Part shown: positions 1 through 5,525 of the stretch, one piece after another
Layout: the number at the start of each line of letters is the position of its first letter
Position numbering within the stretch: position 1 is the first letter of the stretch
NCBI GenBank assembly: GCA_903905685.1
Contig: CAIVHI010000224.1
Location: 1-5,525 of the forward strand
Direction: 5' to 3'
Length of the DNA stretch: 5,525 nucleotides
Source of the DNA: an uncultured Bacteroidota bacterium
GTDB taxonomy: Bacteria; Bacteroidota; Bacteroidia; Chitinophagales; Chitinophagaceae
Made by a program: the position numbers and the translations under genes
The notes under the pieces: model-generated
What the model saw: only the letters and a program-made list of their open reading frames with translations
Database searches by the model: none
Told to the model about the DNA's origin: nothing

Positions 1-20
1 CCACACCACACCACACCACC
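1..20. repeat. CCACA pentanucleotide tract at the window edge
   Basis: Three exact copies of CCACA (1-15) are followed by a fourth copy with one change (CCACC). The tract touches the left edge, so its true length is unknown. No convincing reading frame crosses it: all three plus-strand frames stop by about position 114, and the resulting short peptides are Pro/Thr/His-rich and match nothing I recognise. It could be a simple repeat in an intergenic region or the low-complexity end of an upstream gene. Confidence 0.5.
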
Positions 21-165
21 CTATTCCCCGCCCGCCCATCGCTCACCCGGTAATCGAACAACCCGCATAGCCGCCGCTACAGGCACCGCATCATTTTTGG
101 GCACTGCCACATGACACAAATTGCAGTTGCCTCGGCCGGTTCAACCTAAAACATTGCAAAGTCAT

Positions 166-173
166 TACCTTTG
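166..173 (+). promoter_or_regulatory. Bacteroidota-type -7 promoter box for the response regulator
   Basis: TACCTTTG matches the Bacteroidota housekeeping sigma -7 consensus TAnnTTTG exactly. No TTG/TTTG sits at the expected -33 distance of about 19-20 bases; the closest TTG (154-156) is only 9 bases away. The box lies 7 bases before the ATG at 181, so initiation from it would give a transcript with almost no leader. The match to consensus is seen in the sequence; promoter function is inferred. Confidence 0.45.
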
Positions 174-180
174 ATGTATC

Positions 181-822
181 ATGCACGACATCATAAATGT
201 AGTTATTGTTGAAGATGTAAAAGACATACGGGAGTCTCTACAGTTGCTCATTGGCAGCGCTCCCGGATTTAGTTGTGCTGGAGCTTATGCCACCGCTGAG
301 GCGGCCATTGCCGACATTCCGGTGCTGAAGCCGCAGGTAGTCTTAATGGACATCAATCTGCCGGGAATGACGGGAGTTGAAGGTGTCCGCGTATTAAAAG
401 AATCCTACCCCGACTTGAAATTCGTGATGTGCACCGTTTTTGAGGACGATGAGAACATTTTCAAGGCATTACAGGCGGGCGCAGGCGGCTATATCCTGAA
501 AAACAATGCCCCACGTAAGATTCTTGATGCTATAAAAGATGTAACCGATGGCGGCACCCCAATGAGTGCAGACATAGCCAAAAAAGTGATTGGTGCGTTT
601 CTCGACCGCAAACCGACATCCAAAACCGCTCTCCCCAACGACCTCACCAACCGAGAGATGGAAGTACTTCAATTACTTTCGAAAGGCTTCCACTATAAGG
701 AAGTTGCCCAAAAACTTAACGTGAGTGTAGACACCGTTCGCAACCACTGCCGAAACATCTACGTCAAGCTGCACGTAACCAATAAGGTGGAGGCCATAAA
801 TGCCGTTTTCGGTGAACGATGA
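181..822 (+). CDS. Two-component response regulator, NarL/FixJ family (REC + LuxR-type HTH)
   Basis: Cytoplasmic DNA-binding response regulator of 213 residues, the usual length for the family. The N-terminal receiver domain (about 5-122) has the acidic pair E11/D12, phospho-acceptor D57 in the motif LMDINLPGMTG, the switch Thr T85, and K107 in GGYILK, so all phosphorylation residues are intact. A linker of about 25 residues leads to a LuxR-type helix-turn-helix (about 154-213): LTNREMEVLQLLSKG, then KEVAQKLNVSVDTVRNHCRNIYVKL with the recognition helix near 182-193. The family is activated by a sensor histidine kinase and then binds DNA as a dimer; the target genes cannot be read from sequence. 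ATG 181 is the first start after an in-frame TGA at 172-174, and the next Met (M56) would destroy the receiver, so this start is firm. No histidine kinase gene is visible in the window. Family assignment is secure; partner and regulon are unknown. Confidence 0.96.
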   Translation: MHDIINVVIVEDVKDIRESLQLLIGSAPGFSCAGAYATAEAAIADIPVLKPQVVLMDINLPGMTGVEGVRVLKESYPDLKFVMCTVFEDDENIFKALQAGAGGYILKNNAPRKILDAIKDVTDGGTPMSADIAKKVIGAFLDRKPTSKTALPNDLTNREMEVLQLLSKGFHYKEVAQKLNVSVDTVRNHCRNIYVKLHVTNKVEAINAVFGER

Positions 823-846
823 CGCTTTTTTACGAGGTTGGGCAAG

Positions 847-862
847 TAGTACAAAAGTACTA
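847..862. repeat. Short perfect inverted repeat downstream of the response regulator
   Basis: TAGTAC (847-852), a four-A loop and GTACTA (857-862) form a perfect 6-bp hairpin starting 25 bases after the response regulator stop. No U-run follows it, so it does not look like an intrinsic terminator. It could be a 3' end stabiliser or a protein-binding palindrome, or chance. Confidence 0.4.
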
Positions 863-872
863 TCCGGGATCT

Positions 873-882
873 GTGCATGCAC
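873..882. repeat. 10-bp perfect palindrome GTGCATGCAC
   Basis: GTGCATGCAC reads identically on both strands. It lies 10 bases after the 847-862 inverted repeat, giving two dyad elements close together in the 3' flank of the response regulator. A role as an operator half-site pair is possible but unsupported; a 10-bp palindrome can also occur by chance. Confidence 0.35.
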
Positions 883-1054
883 CATTGGCAGCCCTTTATA
901 ATACGAATTTATTTAATTCAACTGGCCCAAAATCGCTATTTTAGGGAGAAGAAACGGCCCACCTTGGCGCAATTTGGAAATGTAAGCGGTACGCATTCTA
1001 AAAAACTTCAAAGCCACACACCTCCTTACTGCACAAAACCCTACTTATGTGCTA

Positions 1055-1085
1055 TTGCCAAATGAGCAGCAATTGGCAACCTTTG
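1055..1085 (+). promoter_or_regulatory. Candidate Bacteroidota promoter (TTG - 20 bases - AACCTTTG)
   Basis: TTG at 1055-1057 is separated by 20 bases from AACCTTTG at 1078-1085, one mismatch from TAnnTTTG. Spacing fits the Bacteroidota -33/-7 arrangement. A transcript would start near 1090 and reach the terminator at 1237-1268. The element is short and degenerate, so a chance match is quite possible. Confidence 0.25.
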
Positions 1086-1089
1086 TGAA

Positions 1090-1268
1090 GCAAATCATTC
1101 TTAGCCAATCAATCATTACAGATAAAACAATGCCGACCCATCGGCCGTAAACCCTAAAATCATTTTTGCAAGTACCGTTTTGGAGAAAAGGGCACTTGCG
1201 TCCTGTTTACCCTTAAAATGCTATGACCCCTCCATGAAAAGGCTTGACCGTGAAGGTCAAGCCTTTTT
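1090..1268 (+). ncRNA. Candidate small structured RNA ending in the 1237-1268 terminator
   Basis: No protein frame explains this stretch, yet it can fold extensively. GTAAAC (1147-1152) pairs with GTTTAC (1205-1210). Inside it, after an asymmetric internal loop, GCAAGT (1168-1173) pairs with ACTTGC (1194-1199), CC (1175-1176) with GG (1191-1192), and TTTT (1178-1181) with AAAA (1186-1189) around a GGAG loop, with two single mismatches. A weak promoter lies upstream and a strong terminator downstream, giving a transcript of roughly 180 bases. A closing stem, a large lopsided bubble and a terminal hairpin are loosely reminiscent of 6S RNA, but I recognise no family. The start is approximate; existence of the RNA is inference. 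Confidence 0.25.
1237..1268. terminator. Strong bidirectional intrinsic terminator
   Basis: AAAAGGCTTGACC, loop GTGAA, then GGTCAAGCCTTTTT: a perfect 9-bp stem (1241-1249 with 1255-1263) flanked by AAAA (1237-1240) and TTTTT (1264-1268). This gives a U-run in either direction. It can stop plus-strand transcription from the response regulator or a nearby RNA, and act as back-up for the minus-strand gene ending at 1382. It lies more than 400 bases after the response regulator stop, which is far for that gene's own terminator. Confidence 0.88.
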
Positions 1269-1301
1269 GGTTTATAGCCCGTGCTTAACCTCCACTTCTG
1301 A

Positions 1302-1319
1302 TTTTGGGTTGACCCAAAA
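1302..1319. repeat. Perfect 8-bp inverted repeat between the two terminators
   Basis: TTTTGGGT (1302-1309), a two-base centre TG, and ACCCAAAA (1312-1319) form a near-continuous dyad. Its right arm shares the A-run that serves as the U-tract of the adjacent minus-strand terminator, so in RNA the two structures would compete for the same bases. A two-base loop folds poorly in RNA, so it may instead be a DNA-level palindrome. Confidence 0.45.
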
Positions 1320-1357
1320 AAGCGCCGGCTGCCCCTAATAGGAGGCGACCGGCGCTT
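1316..1357 (-). terminator. Intrinsic terminator of the minus-strand secreted-protein gene
   Basis: Read on the minus strand, AGCGCCGG pairs with CCGGCGCT (1349-1356 with 1321-1328), extended by one A-T pair at 1357/1320, and is followed by a run of Ts (complement of the As at 1316-1321). The loop (1329-1348) can itself partly pair, GCC 1331-1333 with GGC 1344-1346. It starts 24 bases after the stop codon at 1382-1384, the normal place for an intrinsic terminator. Confidence 0.85.
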
Positions 1358-1381
1358 GGAAAAGGCGTTCTCGGCAATGAA

Positions 1382-4300
1382 TTATTTGATGACCACCAGC
1401 TTTTGCGTTTGTGCGGCACCGTTCAAATTCAAGGTAACGAAGTATACTCCCGCAGCCAGACCCGCGGTAGATTGGTTGAATACTTGGTTGCCACGCGAAA
1501 CTTGGAGGGTGGAAGCACTCACCGTGCGGCCGGTAAGGTCGGCAACCGACAAGACAGCTTTACCGTCGGCCTCGCTGTTGGTATTAATGCTAAAGGCACT
1601 GCCTGCCGGATTGGGATACAGGCTGAAGAAGCCTTCGGCTTCGGCAACCTTGGCCACTTCGGTAGGATACCACAAGGTGTTGAGCGTAGTATTGGTCACG
1701 ATGGGGGCATTGTAGTCGAAATAGATGGAAGCCTTGTTTTTGAACTGCGTGCCGATGGAAAGGCCATGGCGTTGCTTGATGGTGTAGGTCAGCATGCCGC
1801 AACTGCTTTGGGGATGGTACACATCCAGATAAGGCAGGTCGATATTCGAAAACACGAACTTCACAACACCGGTTGTACTCAAATCTACTTGACATTGTGC
1901 CGATGAGTAAACAGGAGTCAATGTCTTCCAATCCAAATTGGCATCGAGCGTATCGATCACAACAATGTTTTGAGCCATAAATGTACCCGTGTTTTGGAAG
2001 TGTACCATGTATTCCAGTACAGAGTCATTTGAAGTTATATAACCTTGGGCACCTGTGCCTTTGGGGGAAACTTCTTTAAAATTGGGATCAAAGGAGCTCA
2101 CTACTGTAGTGGTGAAATAGTTGACATTGTCCCAAGGAGAGTAGTCGGCAAGCCAATTGCTCATAGGAGCTGCATAAGAAACGGAGTCTTTATACACTAC
2201 AGCCGTTCCAAGCGGCACATACGTTGGCACCATACTGTTCATATAAAACGCTTGAGACGCTCCTGCCGCCAGCGACAATCCGGAACCACCGTTGGTGCTA
2301 TACCAAGTGGCGCTGTCGGCCACCAATACCCCGGACGGAGTCATGGACGGTGCCAGCAATTGGCCATCGGTCTTGTAGCCCGCCAAGACGGCCGCTTCGG
2401 TAGATGTACCTTCATTGGAAATGATGGATACCTGCGTATACATATTACCGGGAACTGCATAGTTGTAGTCCCAAGTGCTGATGTGCATGCTGTGGATGGG
2501 GTTCATGGAGTTGGCAAAGTTGACGGGAGTTGAACACCCCGCACCTGAGCCAACCGTCACCACGATGCCGTTGGACTGGCACGATGAGAGCGGGTAATAG
2601 GAAAGGATGGTTTCCGTCACGGTATAAGTACCTGCGGGTACAATAAAGGAGTAATTGCCCGAATCATCGGTATACGTATAACCAATACCAGTGCAATACA
2701 CTTGGATATTGTGAATGCCCGGCTCGCCGGCATCCCTGACGCAATTGTTATTGACATCATAGTAGATATTGCCCTTGATGGTGCAGAAACAGCTGCTGTC
2801 GGCAACGTTGTAGGGCACGTAGTTGTATGCCTCGGCAAAACAACCCGAAACGTCGGTCACGCCAATCCAATAGGGGCCGGTCGCAAGTCCAGATACCGTG
2901 GTTGTCGTTCCGGTGGCACCGGTCGTCCAAGTATACGGGGCTGTGCCGCCGCCTGCCATTGCATAAACCGAGCCATCTGCGGTGAAGATGCAGGAAGCAG
3001 GCGTTGTGGATGTGCCCAAGGTAACCGGGGAGGTGCTACCGATGATGCCTCCGCACGATGCAACGCAACTGTTGGCATCGGTAACCGTAACGCTGTAATA
3101 GCCGGCAGGCAAGCTTGATACCGAACTGGTGGTGGCTCCGGTACTCCAATGGTAGGTCAATGGTGCTACACCCCCCGTCACGGCAGCCGATATGGAGCCG
3201 GTAGACAGTGTACAAAGGGCGGGAGACGACCCGAAGCCTATCGTCATCATGTCTATTGGAGGAACAACCACCGAGCCGGTTTGCACGCAGCCCATCGCGT
3301 CAACAACCCTAAAGTAATAGGTGCCCGCAGCAAGGCCGGTAGCCGTACTGCCGGTTTGGATGGGCGAAGTGTAGAACGTGTCGTGATATGGAGGAGTTCC
3401 GCCCGAGACTGTCAAGGTTGCCGTACCCGTGCCCGAAGTGCATAGGCTGGGAGTTGCAGTATAGGTCACGGTAATGGGGGTGGAAATTGAAACATATGCG
3501 TATCCGGAGCCAATGCAACCGTTCGCATCTGTCACATTCACTTCGTAGTATCCGCCAACGAGACCTCCTATGCTTTGGGTGGTGGCACCGGTGCCCCATA
3601 TATAGGAATAGGGTGAAGTGCCGCCGGACCCGAACGCTATGGCTGCACCATCGTTTTCGAGGCATGTAGCGGGCGTTGGTGTAGTGGCGACAGAGATGTA
3701 CGGAGTCTGGTTTATATTAGCAAAACCCGTGGCAACACAGCCAAGTGCATCGGTAACTGTCAGGTTGTAACTGCCCATTATCAAGCCTGAAATGGAGGTT
3801 GAGGTACTGCCCGTGTTCCACAAATAGGTATAGGGAGCCACTCCCGCACCACCCGTTGCAATAGTGGCCACGGCGGTGCCGTTGGTGCAACTCGCGGCGG
3901 TAGTGGCAACGTTGACGGCAAACGTAGGTGTAGAGCCCATGGAGTCGATAAGCGAGTAACCTCTAAAGGTGCCAAAAGCGCACCCGGCCGCATCAACCAC
4001 ATTCAAACCATACATGCCGGACGGCAGCGTGGCCGGATTGGTGGTGCCCACCACTGCACCGGTATTGAGATTGACCCAATAGTAGGAAAATGGTGCAACA
4101 CCGCCGGTAATGGTTGCCGACGCAGAGCCTGTGGCTCCGCAATAGGCCGGAGTCGGGTTGAAGGAAAGCGTGAATGGCGCCGTGCCGTTGTAAGTACCTG
4201 TATCCGACGTCGTATACAGGGAGTCGTTGGCATAAACCGATACCGGGCCACCGATATAATGGTACAGGGTATCGGTATAGCCATGAACACCGGTATGGTA

Positions 4301-4492
4301 GGCCGAGCCGGTGGTGGTGCCACCGCTCCACTCCACTGCGAAGGGCCAAGTACCTGTTGAGGGCCAGTGTGCGACAAGCACACCATTCGAGTCGCATGGC
4401 GGGGTGACGACCGTAAAAGTCACGGCCCCCTGCGCGAAGCATCCTGTTGCAACCAGCAACAGGAGCAGGATTTGGATGGAGATTTTCCTCAT
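1382..4492 (-). CDS. Large secreted/cell-surface protein with SprB-like repeats, SdrD-B-like domain and T9SS type A sorting domain
   Basis: Predicted 1036-residue protein exported by Sec and then by the type IX secretion system. Start at 4492 is chosen because MRKISIQILLLLLVATGCFAQ is a clean signal peptide, probably cut before Gln21; an in-frame ATG at 4534 would only add 14 residues ahead of it. Domains in order: a degenerate repeat (about 25-95), six SprB-like repeats (110-551) with GG-x-x-PY-x-Y-x-W and AGxYxVxVTDAxGC signatures, an SdrD-B-like domain (about 570-632) with the Asp/Asn-rich loop D579-E590 (DVNNNC..DAGE) that suggests calcium binding, an unassigned beta-rich stretch (about 646-798), a DUF7619-like domain (800-940) with SFDPNFKEVSPKG, HFQNTGT and IYFDYNAPIVTN, and the T9SS sorting domain (about 955-1036) with YPNP and a GVYFVTLNLNG...KLVVIK end. 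Such proteins are often adhesins or gliding-associated surface proteins; that role is inferred. A Cys just before the cleavage site (TGC) makes a lipoprotein a weak alternative. Monocistronic, with its own terminator. Confidence 0.93.
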   Translation of the reverse strand: MRKISIQILLLLLVATGCFAQGAVTFTVVTPPCDSNGVLVAHWPSTGTWPFAVEWSGGTTTGSAYHTGVHGYTDTLYHYIGGPVSVYANDSLYTTSDTGTYNGTAPFTLSFNPTPAYCGATGSASATITGGVAPFSYYWVNLNTGAVVGTTNPATLPSGMYGLNVVDAAGCAFGTFRGYSLIDSMGSTPTFAVNVATTAASCTNGTAVATIATGGAGVAPYTYLWNTGSTSTSISGLIMGSYNLTVTDALGCVATGFANINQTPYISVATTPTPATCLENDGAAIAFGSGGTSPYSYIWGTGATTQSIGGLVGGYYEVNVTDANGCIGSGYAYVSISTPITVTYTATPSLCTSGTGTATLTVSGGTPPYHDTFYTSPIQTGSTATGLAAGTYYFRVVDAMGCVQTGSVVVPPIDMMTIGFGSSPALCTLSTGSISAAVTGGVAPLTYHWSTGATTSSVSSLPAGYYSVTVTDANSCVASCGGIIGSTSPVTLGTSTTPASCIFTADGSVYAMAGGGTAPYTWTTGATGTTTTVSGLATGPYWIGVTDVSGCFAEAYNYVPYNVADSSCFCTIKGNIYYDVNNNCVRDAGEPGIHNIQVYCTGIGYTYTDDSGNYSFIVPAGTYTVTETILSYYPLSSCQSNGIVVTVGSGAGCSTPVNFANSMNPIHSMHISTWDYNYAVPGNMYTQVSIISNEGTSTEAAVLAGYKTDGQLLAPSMTPSGVLVADSATWYSTNGGSGLSLAAGASQAFYMNSMVPTYVPLGTAVVYKDSVSYAAPMSNWLADYSPWDNVNYFTTTVVSSFDPNFKEVSPKGTGAQGYITSNDSVLEYMVHFQNTGTFMAQNIVVIDTLDANLDWKTLTPVYSSAQCQVDLSTTGVVKFVFSNIDLPYLDVYHPQSSCGMLTYTIKQRHGLSIGTQFKNKASIYFDYNAPIVTNTTLNTLWYPTEVAKVAEAEGFFSLYPNPAGSAFSINTNSEADGKAVLSVADLTGRTVSASTLQVSRGNQVFNQSTAGLAAGVYFVTLNLNGAAQTQKLVVIK
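2840..4165 (-). repeat. Six tandem SprB-like protein repeats within the large secreted protein
   Basis: Encoded repeat units lie at about 3980-4165, 3737-3922, 3515-3697, 3287-3478, 3065-3253 and 2840-3028 (N- to C-terminal order). Each has one Cys near its start and one in a closing DAxGC-type motif, 49-53 residues apart: C118/C171, C202/C252, C277/C326, C351/C402, C427/C476, C501/C551 in the 1036-residue protein. The repeat period is 74-76 residues after a first interval of 84. A seventh, N-terminal unit (about 25-95) keeps only its first Cys (C33). Divergence between copies is high, arguing against recent duplication. Confidence 0.85.
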
Positions 4493-4615
4493 AAAAAGAC
4501 AGTTTGAAATGTTGATGAATACAGTAAAAGACACTCTACAATGCCAATTTGTTAGAACCTCCAGAAAATAAATTTCAACTTTAATTGGTAGTTATTCCCC
4601 AATCGAATTTTATTG

Positions 4616-4654
4616 CCAAGGACCGTTTGGATTTTGGCGACGCCGGTCCTTTGG
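4616..4654. repeat. Interrupted inverted repeat in the divergent intergenic region
   Basis: CCAAGGACCG (4616-4625) is complementary to CGGTCCTTTGG (4644-4654) apart from one extra T, with 18 bases between. No T-run follows on either side, so it is not a terminator. Placed about midway between two divergent starts, it could bind a regulator or fold in a leader RNA; its function is unknown. Confidence 0.5.
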
Positions 4655-4686
4655 ACGTCTGAACAATGGACGCTACTTGGATTTTG
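4627..4686 (+). repeat. Pair of 10-bp direct repeats TTGGATTTTG, 50 bases apart
   Basis: TTGGATTTTG occurs at 4627-4636 and again at 4677-4686. GGACG also appears twice between them (4653-4657 and 4668-4672). The first copy lies in the loop of the 4616-4654 inverted repeat. The 50-base offset is close to five helical turns, so both copies would lie on about the same face of the DNA, as paired regulator sites often do. This is suggestive only. Confidence 0.4.
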
Positions 4687-4820
4687 CACTTTATGGATTC
4701 GCGCTACCCCCTCTTCGATAATGGCGATTGCCCAACAGCTCCCACCCACAGCAATATCCTACCCACTTTAACGTTTTCCATAGTTATAGCTCCATTTTTC
4801 AAACAAAAAAATCAATTGTA

Positions 4821-5525
4821 ATGAGACAATCCTTATTCATAGCGGCAGCGACATCGATGCTGTTGGCATTGGCGGCGACCATGAATGCACAAACCGTAGT
4901 TGAAGGCCATTGGGGCAAACCGTACCTGAACGTCGCATACTCGGCTGCGGCAGCAAACGATGGGGGATACATACTTACCGGCCTCACAAAAAACGGAATC
5001 AATGATGCCTATGGCGATATATTGGTGATAAAGTTGGACAGCCATGCAGATACCCAATGGACGTTTACCTATGGTGGCCCATTGCTGGAAGGCGGCAATT
5101 GCGTAATCAAGACAGCCGATGGCGGCTACATGGTCTCCGGCCACACCCAAGATTTCGGCTCGGTAGATTGTGATGCGTTTATGCTGAAATTGGACGGCGC
5201 GGGCAATAGGCTTTGGCTGAAACACTATGGCAGCTATGCCGACGATATTGCCGAAGGGACCATTCAATTACCGACGGGTGGCTACATTTTTGCCGGCATT
5301 ACCGAAAGCTATGGAAATGCCGATACCTCGAGCCGCGTGCGCCATATGTATGTGGTAAAAACCGACAGTGTCGGAGATACGGTATGGACGAAGTTCTATG
5401 CCGGGGCGGGCAGCGAATATGGCTATTCCATTGCACCCGTGGCTACCGGTGGATATTTGGCGGTGGGCTGGACCACCAGCTACGGAGCGGGTGAAAAAGA
5501 CTGCTGGCTGCTGCGCCTCACCGAC
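4821..5525 (+). CDS. Exported repeat protein with DGGY/W-type repeats, 3' end cut by the window
   Basis: Open from ATG 4821 through the last base (235 complete codons, no stop), so the gene is partial at its 3' end. The N-terminus MRQSLFIAAATSMLLALAATMNAQ is a Sec signal peptide with likely cleavage before Gln24, typical of exported Bacteroidota proteins. Four repeats of 49-57 residues begin at W31, W80, W132 and W189; each runs W-x3-Y(GG)..., then [T/A]xDGGY-[IM]-xx-G-x-T (Y50, Y103, Y155, Y212) and D-x-[FLY]-[MLV]-[LVI]-K-[LT]-D. These resemble the beta-propeller-like blade repeats common in T9SS-exported proteins of the phylum. A C-terminal sorting domain would be expected past the edge but cannot be seen. 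No enzyme motif is visible and the function is unknown. The gene is divergent from the SprB-repeat gene. The alternative in-frame start M13 would truncate the signal peptide. Confidence 0.9.
   Translation, partial: MRQSLFIAAATSMLLALAATMNAQTVVEGHWGKPYLNVAYSAAAANDGGYILTGLTKNGINDAYGDILVIKLDSHADTQWTFTYGGPLLEGGNCVIKTADGGYMVSGHTQDFGSVDCDAFMLKLDGAGNRLWLKHYGSYADDIAEGTIQLPTGGYIFAGITESYGNADTSSRVRHMYVVKTDSVGDTVWTKFYAGAGSEYGYSIAPVATGGYLAVGWTTSYGAGEKDCWLLRLTD

Larger units (their letters stand above)
823..1381. other. 559-base intergenic region without a convincing protein gene
   Basis: This gap separates the response regulator from the convergent large secreted-protein gene. The only sizeable open stretch on the plus strand (877-1065, 62 codons) has no family resemblance, no start signal and starts inside a palindrome, so I do not call it. 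Instead the region holds inverted repeats at 847-862 and 873-882, a possible promoter and structured segment (1055-1210), a strong bidirectional terminator (1237-1268) and the terminator of the minus-strand gene (1316-1357). No tRNA-like segment was seen. Confidence 0.6.
4493..4820. promoter_or_regulatory. 328-base divergent intergenic region between two exported-protein genes
   Basis: The starts at 4492 (minus) and 4821 (plus) face away from each other, so promoters for both genes must lie here or overlap the coding ends. I found no clear TTG-N19/20-TAnnTTTG pair on either strand; the nearest minus-strand match is TATTTTCT without a -33 partner. The bases just before both starts are A/T-rich, and there is no Shine-Dalgarno sequence, which is normal for Bacteroidota. 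The region also carries an inverted repeat (4616-4654) and a spaced direct repeat (4627-4686). A 65-codon minus-strand frame (4552-4749) resembles nothing and is not called. Confidence 0.5.

Noticed and set aside
1..114. Possible C-terminal end of an upstream plus-strand gene (open in frame 1 until TGA at 112-114)
   Set aside because: The 37-residue Pro/Thr/His-rich translation fits no domain, including histidine kinase ends, and the pentamer repeat alone can keep a frame open.
1019..1028. CACCTCCTTA, identical to the anti-Shine-Dalgarno tail of 16S rRNA; on the minus strand it gives a strong Shine-Dalgarno before a short GTG/ATG frame
   Set aside because: A 10-base match is weak on its own, no other 16S rRNA sequence is present, Bacteroidota rarely rely on Shine-Dalgarno pairing, and the minus-strand frame (about 27-35 codons) has no recognisable features.
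877..1065. 62-codon plus-strand open frame after the response regulator
   Set aside because: It resembles no known protein, has no start signal, begins inside the GTGCATGCAC palindrome, and its composition does not look like that of the neighbouring genes.
1168..1199. Hairpin GCAAGT...ACTTGC considered as a terminator
   Set aside because: No run of Ts follows on either strand, so I treat it as part of a possible structured RNA.
1403..1906. 167-codon plus-strand open frame
   Set aside because: It is antisense to the T9SS sorting and DUF7619-like part of the large secreted protein, which has unmistakable domain motifs.
4472..4492. Lipoprotein signal (Cys in VATGCFAQ) in the large secreted protein
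   Set aside because: Ala at -3 is a poor lipobox residue, the FAQ end is a common signal peptidase I site in this phylum, and the T9SS sorting domain already explains surface delivery.
4552..4749. 65-codon minus-strand open frame in the divergent intergenic region
   Set aside because: It overlaps the likely promoter region and the repeats there, resembles no family, and would sit in the leader of the large secreted-protein gene.
4833..5267. 144-codon minus-strand open frame
   Set aside because: It is antisense to the exported repeat protein at 4821-5525, whose signal peptide and repeats are clear.

Overview
The window looks like a chromosomal piece from a Bacteroidota bacterium, probably of the Chitinophagaceae/Sphingobacteriales type. 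The evidence is a large secreted protein ending in a type IX secretion (T9SS) type A C-terminal sorting domain, SprB-type repeats, a second secreted repeat protein with a Gln right after its signal peptide, a TAnnTTTG promoter-like box, and no Shine-Dalgarno sequences before the starts. No mobile element, CRISPR array, tRNA or rRNA gene was recognised.

Layout: 1-180 is a leader region with a CCACA pentamer tract at the window edge and a good -7 box immediately before the first gene. 181-822 (+) is a NarL/FixJ-type response regulator (REC plus LuxR HTH) with no kinase gene visible beside it. 823-1381 has no convincing protein gene, but it is rich in foldable elements: two small palindromes, a candidate structured transcript, a bidirectional terminator at 1237-1268 and the terminator of the next gene at 1316-1357. 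1382-4492 (-) encodes a cell-surface or secreted protein of about 1036 residues: signal peptide, one degenerate plus six clear SprB-like repeats, an SdrD-B-like domain, a DUF7619-like domain and a T9SS sorting domain. 4493-4820 is a divergent intergenic region with an inverted repeat and a spaced direct repeat. From 4821 (+) a second exported protein made of about 50-residue DGGY/W repeats runs off the right edge.

The two exported-protein genes are divergent, so they may share control from 4493-4820. Both probably end up outside the cell, the first through T9SS. The response regulator is separated from them by terminators, and nothing in the sequence shows that it controls them. The genes are ordinary for this phylum; the parts most worth a second look are the non-coding segment 1078-1268, the possible leaderless start at 181 and the repeated elements at 4616-4686.
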